Assembly: GCA_045577075.1 (NCBI GenBank)
Contig: JAZNHR010000046.1
Span: 1-13,616, forward strand
DNA length: 13,616 nt
Source of the DNA: SIG447 sp045577075
GTDB lineage: Bacteria > Bacillota > Clostridia > UMGS1883 > UMGS1540
Direction of reading: 5' to 3'
The position numbers and the translations under genes are program-made. The notes under the pieces were generated by a model. The model did not search any database. It worked only from the letters and a program-made list of their open reading frames with translations, and was not told where the DNA came from. Below are positions 1-6,219 of this stretch, one piece after another (positions within the stretch are counted from its first letter, which is position 1; every line of letters begins with the position of its first letter).

Positions 1-24
1 AATTAAATATTTTGTGAAAAACCC

Positions 25-53
25 TTGACAAAAATAGAAAAAAGTAGTATACT
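25..53 (+). promoter_or_regulatory. Sigma-A type promoter of tRNA-Pro
   Basis: A perfect -35 box TTGACA (25-30) and a -10 box TATACT (48-53) are separated by exactly 17 bases. This is 11 of 12 consensus positions. Transcription would start near base 60, about nine bases before the mature tRNA, which fits a short 5' leader removed by RNase P. Confidence 0.9.
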
Positions 54-68
54 ATAAAAGCTGTTTAT

Positions 69-146
69 CGGGGTGTAGCTCAGTTTGGTATGAGTGCTTG
101 GTTCGGGACCAAGAGGCCGCGGGTTCAAGTCCCGCCACTCCGACCA
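69..146 (+). tRNA. tRNA-Pro, anticodon CGG
   Basis: A full cloverleaf can be folded. The acceptor stem is 69-75 with 136-142 (one G-U pair). The D stem is 78-81 with 92-95. The anticodon stem is CTTGG (97-101) with CCAAG (109-113), the loop is 102-108 and the anticodon is CGG (104-106), followed by G37 as is normal for tRNA-Pro. The T stem is GCGGG (119-123) with CCCGC (131-135) and the loop starts TTCAA. The discriminator base is A143 and CCA (144-146) is encoded. It reads CCG proline codons. It stands alone with its own promoter, and no integrase or attachment-like repeat is seen at its 3' end. Confidence 0.96.
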
Positions 147-197
147 GAAGAGAGCGGCAATTTCGATACGAATTTGACTTTCTTTTTTTTAAGCAAA

Positions 198-224
198 AAA
201 GGAGTAGCTTTTCGCTACTCCTTT
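198..224. terminator. Bidirectional terminator between tRNA-Pro and the GGGtGRT gene
   Basis: An 11-base perfect inverted repeat (198-208 and 214-224) encloses a 5-base loop. In the minus-strand transcript the hairpin is followed by TTTTTTGCTTAAAA, a classic intrinsic terminator lying 15 bases after the stop of the GGGtGRT gene. On the plus strand it is followed by TTTACTTGTTTT, weaker but usable for tRNA read-through. A weaker hairpin (159-175) and an eight-T run (183-190) lie closer to the tRNA and may add to its termination. Confidence 0.85.
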
Positions 225-238
225 ACTTGTTTTAAAAC

Positions 239-1234
239 TTATAAAAGTTCAGAGAGGGCAACGGCTACGGCTACGGTCATACCAACCATCGGGTTGTTAC
301 CTGCGCCGATGAGACCCATCATTTCAACGTGTGCCGGAACGGAGGAGGAACCTGCGAACTGTGCATCGGAATGCATTCTGCCCATGGTGTCGGTCATGCC
401 GTAGGAAGCAGGGCCGGCTGCCATGTTATCGGGATGCAGCGTTCTGCCTGTACCGCCGCCGGAAGCAACGGAGAAATACTTCTTGCCCTGTTCGATACAT
501 TCCTTCTTGTGTGTACCGGCAACGGGGTGCTGGAAGCGTGTGGGGTTGGTGGAGTTACCGGTGATGGAAACGTCAACCTTTTCATGATGCATGATGGCAA
601 CGCCTTCGCGAACATCGTCTGCGCCGAAGCAGCGTACCTTTGCGCGTTCGCCGTCGGAATATGCCTTTTCGTAAACAATTTTAAGTTCCCCTGTGTAGTA
701 GTCAAATTCCGTTTCTACATAGGTAAAGCCGTTGATTCTGGAAATAATCTGTGCTGCGTCCTTGCCGAGACCGTTGAGGATTACCTGCAGGGGCTCTTTT
801 CTTACCTTGTTTGCAGATTTTGCAATACCGATTGCACCTTCTGCGGCGGCAAAGGATTCGTGACCTGCGAGGAATGCAAAGCACTTCGTTTCGTCACGAA
901 GGAGCATAGCGCCGAGGTTACCATGGCCAAGACCTACCTTTCTGTCATCGGCAACAGAGCCGGGGATACAGAAGGACTGGAGGCCTTCGCCGAGGATTTC
1001 GGCAGCTTCGCTTGCATTCTTATAGCCTTTCTTAATTGCGATTGCCGCGCCTACAATGTATGCCCAGCAAGCGTTTTCAAAACAGATAGGCTGAATCTGC
1101 TTTACGATGTTGTATACGTCCAGACCCTTTTCGTCACAGATTTTCTTGGCGTCTTCGATAGAAGCAATGCCGTATTTATTGAGTGCCGCATTGATCTGGT
1201 CAATTCTTCTTTCATAGCTTTCAAATAAAGGCAT
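239..1234 (-). CDS. GGGtGRT protein (conserved, function unknown)
   Basis: This 331-residue protein carries the motif that names the family, GGGTGRT at residues 259-265, followed by a conserved stretch around LHPDNMAAG. It also has a glycine-rich C-terminus (GLIGAGNNPMVGMT, about 307-320) and several Cys (51, 56, 89, 118, 202, 246). No signal peptide or clear membrane segment is seen, so it should be cytoplasmic. The start is backed by GAAAGGAG eight bases upstream of the ATG. It follows the NifU-like gene by only 15 bases, with the ribosome binding site next to that gene's stop codon, so the two are surely co-transcribed. The family is known as a recurring partner of NifU-type scaffolds in anaerobes; no reaction has been assigned as far as I know. 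A role in iron-sulfur or redox biology is inference from the partner only. The + strand frame opposite it (329-1228) is a shadow. Confidence 0.9.
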   Translation of the reverse strand: MPLFESYERRIDQINAALNKYGIASIEDAKKICDEKGLDVYNIVKQIQPICFENACWAYIVGAAIAIKKGYKNASEAAEILGEGLQSFCIPGSVADDRKVGLGHGNLGAMLLRDETKCFAFLAGHESFAAAEGAIGIAKSANKVRKEPLQVILNGLGKDAAQIISRINGFTYVETEFDYYTGELKIVYEKAYSDGERAKVRCFGADDVREGVAIMHHEKVDVSITGNSTNPTRFQHPVAGTHKKECIEQGKKYFSVASGGGTGRTLHPDNMAAGPASYGMTDTMGRMHSDAQFAGSSSVPAHVEMMGLIGAGNNPMVGMTVAVAVALSELL

Positions 1235-1249
1235 GTCTGTTTCTCCTTT

Positions 1250-1942
1250 CTACTGCTCACGGGGATTGATGATCTTTGCAGCATCATCAAATCTGCCATA
1301 CTGGCCGGAAGCTTTTTCAAGGGCTTCGTTTGCATCTGTACCCTTTGCAATCATATCCATCATTTTGCCAAGATGTACGAACTTATAGCCGATGATGTGG
1401 TCTTCACTGTCGAGTGCAATCTGTGTGATATAGCCCTCTGCAAGTTCGAGGTAGCGGGGGCCTTTTTCTTTTGTGGAGAAAACAGTACCAATCTGGCTGC
1501 GGAGACCCTTACCAAGGTCCTCAAGGCCTGCGCCGATGGGGAGTCCGTCTTCAGAGAAAGCCGTCTGCGTTCTACCGTAAACAATCTGCAGGAACAGCTC
1601 ACGCATAGCGGTGTTAATCGCGTCACAAACAAGGTCGCTATTGAGTGCTTCCAGAAGTGTTTTGCCGGTGAGAATTTCGGAAGCCATAGCGGCAGAATGG
1701 GTCATGCCGGAGCAGCCGCAAGTTTCGATTAAAGCCTCTTCAATTACGCCTTTTTTTACGTTAAGGGTTAATTTACACATACCCTGCTGCGGGGCGCACC
1801 AGCCGATACCGTGTGTAAGACCCGAAATATCGCTGATTTCCTTAACCTTTACCCATTTACCTTCTTCAGGAATGGGAGCAGGACCGTGGCAAACGCCTTT
1901 TGCCACGCACTGCATCTGTTGCACCTCGTGGGAAAATTTCAT
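1250..1942 (-). CDS. NifU-like iron-sulfur cluster assembly scaffold protein
   Basis: This 230-residue protein resembles the NifU/IscU N-terminal scaffold fold, on which Fe-S clusters are built before transfer. The key region is residues 73-94, ETCGCSGMTHSAAMASEILT, with Cys75 and Cys77, followed by a helix like that after the conserved cysteine of IscU. Other cysteines are 12, 18, 49, 56 and 106. It is longer than IscU (about 130 residues) and the C-terminal half is not a familiar Fe-S domain, so it is a distinct subfamily. I chose the ATG at 1942 because GGAAGG lies eight bases upstream. An in-frame start at 2005 is unlikely, since the putative promoter -10 box (1977-1982) would then lie inside the gene. 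It is the first gene of a two-gene operon with the GGGtGRT protein. It may serve that protein only, rather than general cluster assembly; this is inference. Confidence 0.82.
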   Translation of the reverse strand: MKFSHEVQQMQCVAKGVCHGPAPIPEEGKWVKVKEISDISGLTHGIGWCAPQQGMCKLTLNVKKGVIEEALIETCGCSGMTHSAAMASEILTGKTLLEALNSDLVCDAINTAMRELFLQIVYGRTQTAFSEDGLPIGAGLEDLGKGLRSQIGTVFSTKEKGPRYLELAEGYITQIALDSEDHIIGYKFVHLGKMMDMIAKGTDANEALEKASGQYGRFDDAAKIINPREQ

Positions 1943-1976
1943 AGTAGTATCCTTCCTTCCAAATGAATTTATGATT

Positions 1977-2005
1977 ATTTTACCATTTTCCATGCCATAA
2001 ATCAA
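1977..2005 (-). promoter_or_regulatory. Promoter of the NifU-like/GGGtGRT operon
   Basis: On the minus strand TTGATT (2005-2000) and TAAAAT (1982-1977) are spaced by 17 bases. They match the -35 consensus at 4 of 6 and the -10 consensus at 5 of 6 positions. Transcription would start about 30 bases before the chosen ATG at 1942. No other good candidate was seen in the 200-base divergent gap to the phage-like genes. Confidence 0.6.
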
Positions 2006-2108
2006 GCCCTATTTTCATAAAACCCGATTTTTTTTCAAAATATTCGGTTTTTCCCGAAATGCCCCTTTTTCATGCCTGTTTCCTGCCCTGTTCGCCTCAC
2101 TTCTTTTA

Positions 2109-2117
2109 TGGTATGCT
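2109..2117 (+). promoter_or_regulatory. Possible extended -10 promoter of the phage-like cassette
   Basis: TG (2109-2110), one base, then TATGCT (2112-2117) form an extended -10 element 26 bases before the ATG at 2143. No respectable -35 box is seen 15-19 bases upstream, so this is tentative. It is the only candidate between the divergent operon and the cassette. Confidence 0.35.
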
Positions 2118-2142
2118 ATTTAGATGAAAGGAGGTGAATACC

Positions 2143-2322
2143 ATGCGAAAAAAAGTGGCTGACAAGAAGGAAGTCCAAGCGTTTTTAACTTCGGTGCTTC
2201 GAGACGAGGAGGCGGACGTAAAAGACAGGCTCAAGGTCTCTGAATGTCTTTTAAAGCTTGCGGATGAGGACGAGGACAGGGACACGGGGAATCTGGAGGT
2301 CAAAATCCGGATGGTGGACTAG
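2143..2322 (+). CDS. Very short terminase small subunit-like protein
   Basis: This 59-residue acidic protein resembles part of phage terminase small subunits: residues 10-31 (EVQAFLTSVLRDEEADVKDRLK) have the pattern that in full-length TerS proteins follows the DNA-binding region (FLTxVMRxE...DRLKAAELLGK). TerS recognises the phage packaging site and recruits the large subunit. Typical TerS proteins are about 130-180 residues with an N-terminal helix-turn-helix, which is absent here. The start is clear: AAAGGAGGTGA (2127-2137) lies just upstream of the ATG, and an in-frame stop at 2125-2127 excludes longer forms other than a GTG at 2134 that is inside the binding site. It ends one base before the large subunit start, as in phage operons. 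It could be a natural short TerS or a truncated one that lost DNA binding. Family assignment is from sequence resemblance and position. Confidence 0.68.
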   Translation: MRKKVADKKEVQAFLTSVLRDEEADVKDRLKVSECLLKLADEDEDRDTGNLEVKIRMVD

Positions 2323-2323
2323 G

Positions 2324-3649
2324 ATGGAGCTCACCTTTTCCGTAACAAAAAAGCAAGCCGCCTTTATAAGCGCCTGCGAGGACGAGGTGCTCTACGGCGG
2401 CGCAGCAGGCGGCGGCAAATCCTTCGGGCAAGTTGTGGACGCATTTTTATATGCCGCAAGGTACCCGAAAAGCCGGCAGCTTCTCTTGCGTTCTTCGTTT
2501 CCGGCGCTGGAGCGTTCCCTTATTATGACGGCTCTGGAAATTATCCCCGCATCCCTCTATAAGTACCAAAGCTCCAAGCACAAAATGCGTTTTTTTAACG
2601 GCTCCATTTTGGAGTTCGGCTTTTTGGCACAGGACGCGGACGTGGTGATGTACCAATCGGCGGAATATGATGTGATTCGCTTTGACGAGCTGACCCATTT
2701 TACGGAGTATCAATACGTATACATGCTCAGCCGCCTGCGCGGCACAAGCGGCTACCCGAAACAAATGAAAAGCACCACAAATCCGGGAAGCCGCGGCCAC
2801 GGCTGGGTAAAAGAGCGGTTTATAAACCCTGCACCGCCCATGACGGCATTTGGAAAGAGCCAGACCCGAATTTTTATCCCGGCAAAGGTGGAGGAAAACA
2901 AGTTTCTGATGGAAAAGGATGCCGCGTACCTTACTCGCCTTCAGCTTTTGCCCGAGAATGAAAAGAAAGCCCTCTTATACGGGGACTGGGATATTTTTGA
3001 GGGACAGTTTTTTAGTGAATTTTCGAGAGAAAAGCACGTCATACACCCAACGGAACCCCCTCCCTACCACAAGCGGTTTCGTTCCCTGGACTACGGGCTT
3101 GACATGACGGCGTGCTACTGGTGGGCGGTGGACGGCGAAGGAAGCCTTACCTGCTACCGAGAGCTTTACCAAAGCGGCCTTACCCTTTCGGAGGCGGCGA
3201 GGGCTATCATAGCCGCAACGCCACCCGAGGAAAAAATCACGTACACCGTCGCGTCCCCCGATTTATGGAACAGGCGGCAGGACACGGGCAAAAGCGGCGT
3301 GGAGATTATGGCGGCGGAAGGGCTGTGCGGTCTTATCCGCGCGGACAACCGAAGAGTGGCAGGCTGGCGCGTACTTCGGGAATATTTACGAGGCGGCAAA
3401 ATACAGATTTTTAATTCTTGCGTGAATCTCATTCGCACCCTGCCTGCCCTGATATATGATCCCCACGCTCCTGAAGATGCAGCAGACAGACCACACGAAA
3501 TTACACACGCACCGGAATCGGTGCGGTATGCGGTGATGTCCCGTCCTCCCCTATCCATTCGCCCCCAAAAACGGCAGGGGCGACTTACGCCGGGGGAGCG
3601 TTTGGACTTACAGGAAGAAAACAGCATTGAAATTAAAAAAAGAAAGTGA
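2324..3649 (+). CDS. Phage terminase large subunit (packaging ATPase/nuclease)
   Basis: This 441-residue protein is a complete TerL, the motor that drives DNA into phage heads and cuts concatemers. The N-terminal ATPase has a Walker A motif GGAAGGGKS (25-33, Lys32), a Walker B VIRFDE (117-122, Asp121 with catalytic Glu122) and a coupling motif STTNPG (150-155). The C-terminal RNase H-like nuclease has Asp256 in SLDYG, an acidic Asp313 in SPDLW, and THAPESVRY (394-402), where the usual Asp of the HxxDxxRY pattern is Glu398. The length is normal and there is no frameshift. The ATG at 2324 is one base after the upstream stop codon, with no strong ribosome binding site of its own, so translation is probably coupled; a frame extension back to 2258 only overlaps the upstream gene. 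What is odd is the company: no portal, capsid or protease gene follows. Confidence 0.93.
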   Translation: MELTFSVTKKQAAFISACEDEVLYGGAAGGGKSFGQVVDAFLYAARYPKSRQLLLRSSFPALERSLIMTALEIIPASLYKYQSSKHKMRFFNGSILEFGFLAQDADVVMYQSAEYDVIRFDELTHFTEYQYVYMLSRLRGTSGYPKQMKSTTNPGSRGHGWVKERFINPAPPMTAFGKSQTRIFIPAKVEENKFLMEKDAAYLTRLQLLPENEKKALLYGDWDIFEGQFFSEFSREKHVIHPTEPPPYHKRFRSLDYGLDMTACYWWAVDGEGSLTCYRELYQSGLTLSEAARAIIAATPPEEKITYTVASPDLWNRRQDTGKSGVEIMAAEGLCGLIRADNRRVAGWRVLREYLRGGKIQIFNSCVNLIRTLPALIYDPHAPEDAADRPHEITHAPESVRYAVMSRPPLSIRPQKRQGRLTPGERLDLQEENSIEIKKRK

Positions 3650-3658
3650 GGTGATTTT

Positions 3659-4309
3659 ATGGCAGAAATTATACTGGAGCATAATTTAGAAGGCTTTTCG
3701 GGAAACAGTGAAGCACTTGGGGAAGCGGTTATAAAACTGCAAAAAAGCCTTTCGTGGCTACTGGCACATCTGGACAGCCAAAATGTGCGGTCGATTAACA
3801 CAAATCTAACCGAGGTCAAAAGCGAGGACGGCGCTACAACCCTCGACGGCGCGCTCATACAAATGCGCGATGCAAAGGGGCGACTGCGTGCACGCCTTGG
3901 AAAAGACAAAAGCGGCGATTTTATTTTTGAAATCTACGATAAAAAGGGAAACACCGCCATTCATCTCGATGAGGACGGGAATGCCGTTTTTTCAGGAAAC
4001 ATTGAAGGTGCAACCATTACGGGTGCGGAAATTGAGGGCAGTAACATCCGCGTTGCTCCCAATGATTACAGAGACTACATTGCCCTGGAAAACGACGGCG
4101 TGCATGACACCTTAGGGCTTTACTACGGGGGCGTGCGCATCGGCGGTATGCGCCTACTGGACGCAGGCGGCTTTGAAATTTTCGGCAGTAAAATTTCCAT
4201 CGGCTCTGCATCGGGTACAGTTTCCATTCAAAGCGGTGCCAGCGGCAGCTTTACCGCAGATGGCAAAACCGTGACGGTCGAAAAGGGCGTAATTACTTCT
4301 ATTTTGTAA
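3659..4309 (+). CDS. Small phage tail-fibre-like structural protein
   Basis: This 216-residue protein has the style of Firmicutes phage tail-tip or fibre proteins. It has a helical N-terminus (about 18-45), a middle with repeated DGxAxFSGNIEGATITGAEIEG-type strands (about 90-130, a beta-prism or beta-helix like pattern), and a C-terminus ending GSFTADGKTVTVEKGVITSI, a common ending in such proteins. It has no signal peptide or membrane segment. Whole tail proteins of this kind are often several hundred residues or more, so this is either a short fibre or the retained distal part of a longer one. GAGGTGA (3648-3654) overlaps the stop codon of the terminase gene and precedes the ATG, so the gene belongs to the same operon. 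Its role next to a terminase with no capsid genes is unknown. Confidence 0.7.
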   Translation: MAEIILEHNLEGFSGNSEALGEAVIKLQKSLSWLLAHLDSQNVRSINTNLTEVKSEDGATTLDGALIQMRDAKGRLRARLGKDKSGDFIFEIYDKKGNTAIHLDEDGNAVFSGNIEGATITGAEIEGSNIRVAPNDYRDYIALENDGVHDTLGLYYGGVRIGGMRLLDAGGFEIFGSKISIGSASGTVSIQSGASGSFTADGKTVTVEKGVITSIL

Positions 4310-4427
4310 AGATTTCATTCTGCAGTTACGACAAAGATGTCGTGTATTGGGAAAACAAACCTATATGTGCAAAGTGTTTATTGCAGCTGCGTCAGTAAAA
4401 ATAATGGGATTTTTTTGGAAGGAACTG

Positions 4428-4456
4428 TTGCAAATTTTATTTTCGTGTGCTATACT
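4428..4456 (+). promoter_or_regulatory. Strong promoter of the zinc-ribbon membrane-protein gene
   Basis: TTGCAA (4428-4433) and TATACT (4451-4456) are spaced by 17 bases, and TG at 4448-4449 makes an extended -10. Transcription would start about 60 bases before the ATG at 4523. The preceding stretch 4310-4427 holds no gene; a six-base-pair hairpin (ACGACA/TGTCGT, 4328-4343) has no T run and is not a convincing terminator for the phage-like cassette. Confidence 0.75.
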
Positions 4457-4522
4457 TATTTTATAGAGGCTGCGGCACGGACGGTTTTGCCGCAGAAGCA
4501 AATGAAAAAGGAGCGTTCCGAA

Positions 4523-5059
4523 ATGTATTGTAAAAACTGCAACAGTGAACTGAAAGAAAATGCAAAATTCTGCACAACGTGCGGAAAGCCCGTAGAAATG
4601 GCAGCACCTGTAGTGGAAGCTGTACCGGCACCCGAGGCAGCACCGCAGGCTGCACCCCAGCCCCAGGCGGCTCCCTCCTACCAGGCAGCACCGCAGTATC
4701 AAGCGGCACCCCAGTATCAGCAGGCTCCGCCCCAGTAACAGGCGGCTCCCCAGGCGGCACCGGTCTATAATAACTTTTATGCCGCACCAAAATACCCCGT
4801 TTCCATCGGCGGCTGGATTGGGCGGTCCCTCATTCCCATGATTCCCTTTGTAGGTCCCTTGATTTACTTCATCATGCTGTTTATCTGGGCCGGCGATAAG
4901 GGTAAGGAAGAAACCTTTAACAACTGGGCAAAGGCACAGCTTGTTGTTATGCTTATCGGTATTGTTCTGGGTCTTATTGTTCTCGCTATTATCGGTGCAG
5001 CAGTCGGCAGCATTTTCGACCTTTTTGAAGAAGCATTTGCAGTAAGCGCGCGTATGTAA
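4523..5059 (+). pseudogene. Zinc-ribbon, two-helix membrane protein broken by one in-frame TAA
   Basis: The frame encodes a zinc ribbon (Cys3, Cys6, Cys17, Cys20 in CKNC and CTTC), a Pro/Gln/Ala-rich linker of imperfect repeats, then two hydrophobic helices (in about 4838-4891 and 4940-5020) and a short C-terminal tail. This is a common clostridial architecture: a cytoplasmic zinc ribbon tethered to the membrane; the function is not known. A TAA at 4736-4738 cuts it after residue 71. The frame is the same on both sides, and the repeat around it shows CAGTATCA(A/G) in sister units where this one has CAGTAACAG, so a single T-to-A change turned Tyr into stop. The start has AAGGAG nine bases upstream and a strong promoter. 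The ATG at 4838 has no ribosome binding site, so an independent membrane part is unlikely. It may be a real recent nonsense mutation, a read-through case, or a sequencing error. Confidence 0.8.
4627..4767 (+). repeat. Pro/Gln/Ala-coding imperfect tandem repeat in the zinc-ribbon gene
   Basis: Short imperfect units coding QYQAAP, PQAAP and similar are built from CAGTATCAGGCGGCTCC-like DNA. The tract links the zinc ribbon to the membrane helices. The unit that carries the premature stop differs from its sisters by one base at the Tyr codon. Confidence 0.7.
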
Positions 5060-5066
5060 CAGAAAA

Positions 5067-5100
5067 GGCTGTGACGAAATTCGTCACAGCCACTTTTTTT
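5067..5100. terminator. Bidirectional terminator between the zinc-ribbon gene and asnA
   Basis: A 12-base inverted repeat (5067-5078 and 5080-5091) around a single central base folds to a strong hairpin, followed on the plus strand by CAC and seven T (5094-5100). On the minus strand the hairpin is followed by TTTTCTG. It lies between two convergent genes, 8 bases after one stop and 11 bases after the other, so it very likely serves both. Confidence 0.88.
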
Positions 5101-5101
5101 A

Positions 5102-6109
5102 CTACAAAAGCACAATGCCTGCTTCTTTGCATTTTTCAACGGTTTCATCATCCCAGACGGAAACCTGCACCTGCCCCACGTGGGCTTTACCAAGGAGCAG
5201 CATACACACTCTGGACTGCCCGATACCGCCGCCCATAGTAAGGGGCAGTTTATCGGCAAGGAGCAGAGAATGGAACAGGAAGTTTCGCCGGTCATCACAG
5301 CCGGCTTTTTTTAGCTGAGCATCCAGCGCATCCTTATCAACTCGAATCCCCATGGAGGAAATTTCAAAGGCGCAGCCAAGCACGTCATTCCAGCACAAAA
5401 TGTCGCCGTTTAGCGTCCAGTCATCATAATCGGGTGCTCTGCCGTCATGCTTTTCACCGTTTGACAGCACATCGCCGATTTGCATGAGGAATACGCATTT
5501 ATGTTCTTTCACGAAGGCGTTTTCCCGTTCCTTCGGCGTTTTATCGGGGTAAAGCTGCAGTAATTCTTCGCTCGTGATAAACGTCACATTGCGGGGAATT
5601 TCGGTAGTAATGGCAGGGTAGGCTTCTTTGAGTTCCGCAAGGGTATCACAAAGAGCACCGATAATCGTTTCCACCGTTTCTTTTAAGTAGGCCTCTGTGC
5701 GCTGAAACGGTGTAATCACCTTTTCCCAGTCCCACTGGTCAACATAAATCGAATGGAGATTATCCATTTCTTCGTCGCGACGAATGGCATTCATGTCCGT
5801 ATAAAGACCCATGCCGGGCTCAAAGCCATATGTATACAGTGCCATGCGCTTCCATTTTGCCAGAGAGTGCACCACGACCGCATCCCGTCCCGTTTCCAAA
5901 ACGTCAAAGCGGACGGCGCGTTCCGTGCCGTTTAAATCATCGTTAAGACCCGTGGAGGGCTCGACGAAAAGGGGCGCGGAAACACGGCGGAGATTGAGAG
6001 ATGCAGACAGCTTATCCTCAAAGCTTCGCTTAATTTTTCCAATGGCAATCTGGGTGTCAAACAGGCTCAAAGTATCGGTATAACCTGCAGGTATTCTCGT
6101 TTTACTCAT
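5102..6109 (-). CDS. asnA: Aspartate--ammonia ligase (asparagine synthetase A)
   Basis: AsnA makes asparagine from aspartate and free ammonia with ATP going to AMP and pyrophosphate, in the cytoplasm. It is structurally related to class II aminoacyl-tRNA synthetases. The 335-residue protein is close to the usual 330 and runs through the whole family: the N-terminal IPAGYTDTLSLFDTQ region, YVDQWDWEKVI and FQRTEAYLKET, SMGIRVD, and the C-terminal class II-like motif GGGIGQSRVCMLLLGKAHVG followed by QVSVW. I chose the ATG at 6109 because AAAGGAA lies about nine bases upstream; a TTG one codon earlier (6112) is in frame but unlikely. It has its own consensus promoter and a leader hairpin, so it need not depend on the upstream MATE gene. 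Nothing in the protein appears damaged. Confidence 0.97.
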   Translation of the reverse strand: MSKTRIPAGYTDTLSLFDTQIAIGKIKRSFEDKLSASLNLRRVSAPLFVEPSTGLNDDLNGTERAVRFDVLETGRDAVVVHSLAKWKRMALYTYGFEPGMGLYTDMNAIRRDEEMDNLHSIYVDQWDWEKVITPFQRTEAYLKETVETIIGALCDTLAELKEAYPAITTEIPRNVTFITSEELLQLYPDKTPKERENAFVKEHKCVFLMQIGDVLSNGEKHDGRAPDYDDWTLNGDILCWNDVLGCAFEISSMGIRVDKDALDAQLKKAGCDDRRNFLFHSLLLADKLPLTMGGGIGQSRVCMLLLGKAHVGQVQVSVWDDETVEKCKEAGIVLL

Positions 6110-6134
6110 CAAAACCGTTCCTTTCTAACAATTC

Positions 6135-6164
6135 GGCGCTGCAAAGGGTTCCCTTCGCAGCGCC
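6135..6164 (-). promoter_or_regulatory. Leader hairpin in the asnA 5' untranslated region
   Basis: In the minus-strand RNA, positions 6164-6135 fold into a 13-14 base-pair GC-rich stem that closes on a tiny loop. The one imperfect position is G-U in the minus-strand RNA but A-C in the plus-strand RNA, which suggests selection for the asnA transcript. It sits about 20 bases after the predicted transcription start and about 10 bases before the ribosome binding site. There is no T run after it, so it is not a plain terminator. It could stabilise the mRNA or bind a regulator; this is inference. Confidence 0.55.
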
Positions 6165-6190
6165 TTCGCTGTATAGAAACTATGAGAATA

Positions 6191-6219
6191 ATTATATAGA
6201 AATTCGTTATTTTTGTCAA
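6191..6219 (-). promoter_or_regulatory. Full-consensus sigma-A promoter of asnA
   Basis: On the minus strand a perfect TTGACA (6219-6214) and a perfect TATAAT (6196-6191) are spaced by exactly 17 bases. The -35 box contains the TGA stop codon of the upstream MATE gene. The predicted start is near 6184, giving a leader of about 75 bases before the ATG. Such a perfect promoter without an obvious operator suggests high expression or control at the leader level. Confidence 0.92.

Noticed and set aside
90..404. Plus-strand open frame across the tRNA and terminator
   Set aside because: It overlaps the tRNA-Pro gene, the terminator and the end of the GGGtGRT gene; it has no ribosome binding site and no family likeness.
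329..1228. Long plus-strand frame (299 codons) opposite the GGGtGRT gene
   Set aside because: It is the antisense shadow of a well-supported gene; the sequence is Cys-rich and unlike any family, as expected from reversed codons.
1943..2005. Longer N-terminus for the NifU-like protein
   Set aside because: The extra 21 residues overlap the promoter -10 box and lack a ribosome binding site; the ATG at 1942 has a good one.
3166..3909. Minus-strand frame of 247 codons opposite terL
   Set aside because: It is antisense to two well-supported genes and is Ser/Arg-rich without domain features.
2040..4460. Attachment-site direct repeats flanking the terminase cassette
   Set aside because: I compared the flanks by eye and found only short A+T-rich likenesses, no repeat long enough to call an att site.
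4838..5059. Separate small membrane-protein gene starting at the internal ATG
   Set aside because: It has no ribosome binding site, and the frame continues directly from the zinc-ribbon part; best seen as the second half of a broken gene.
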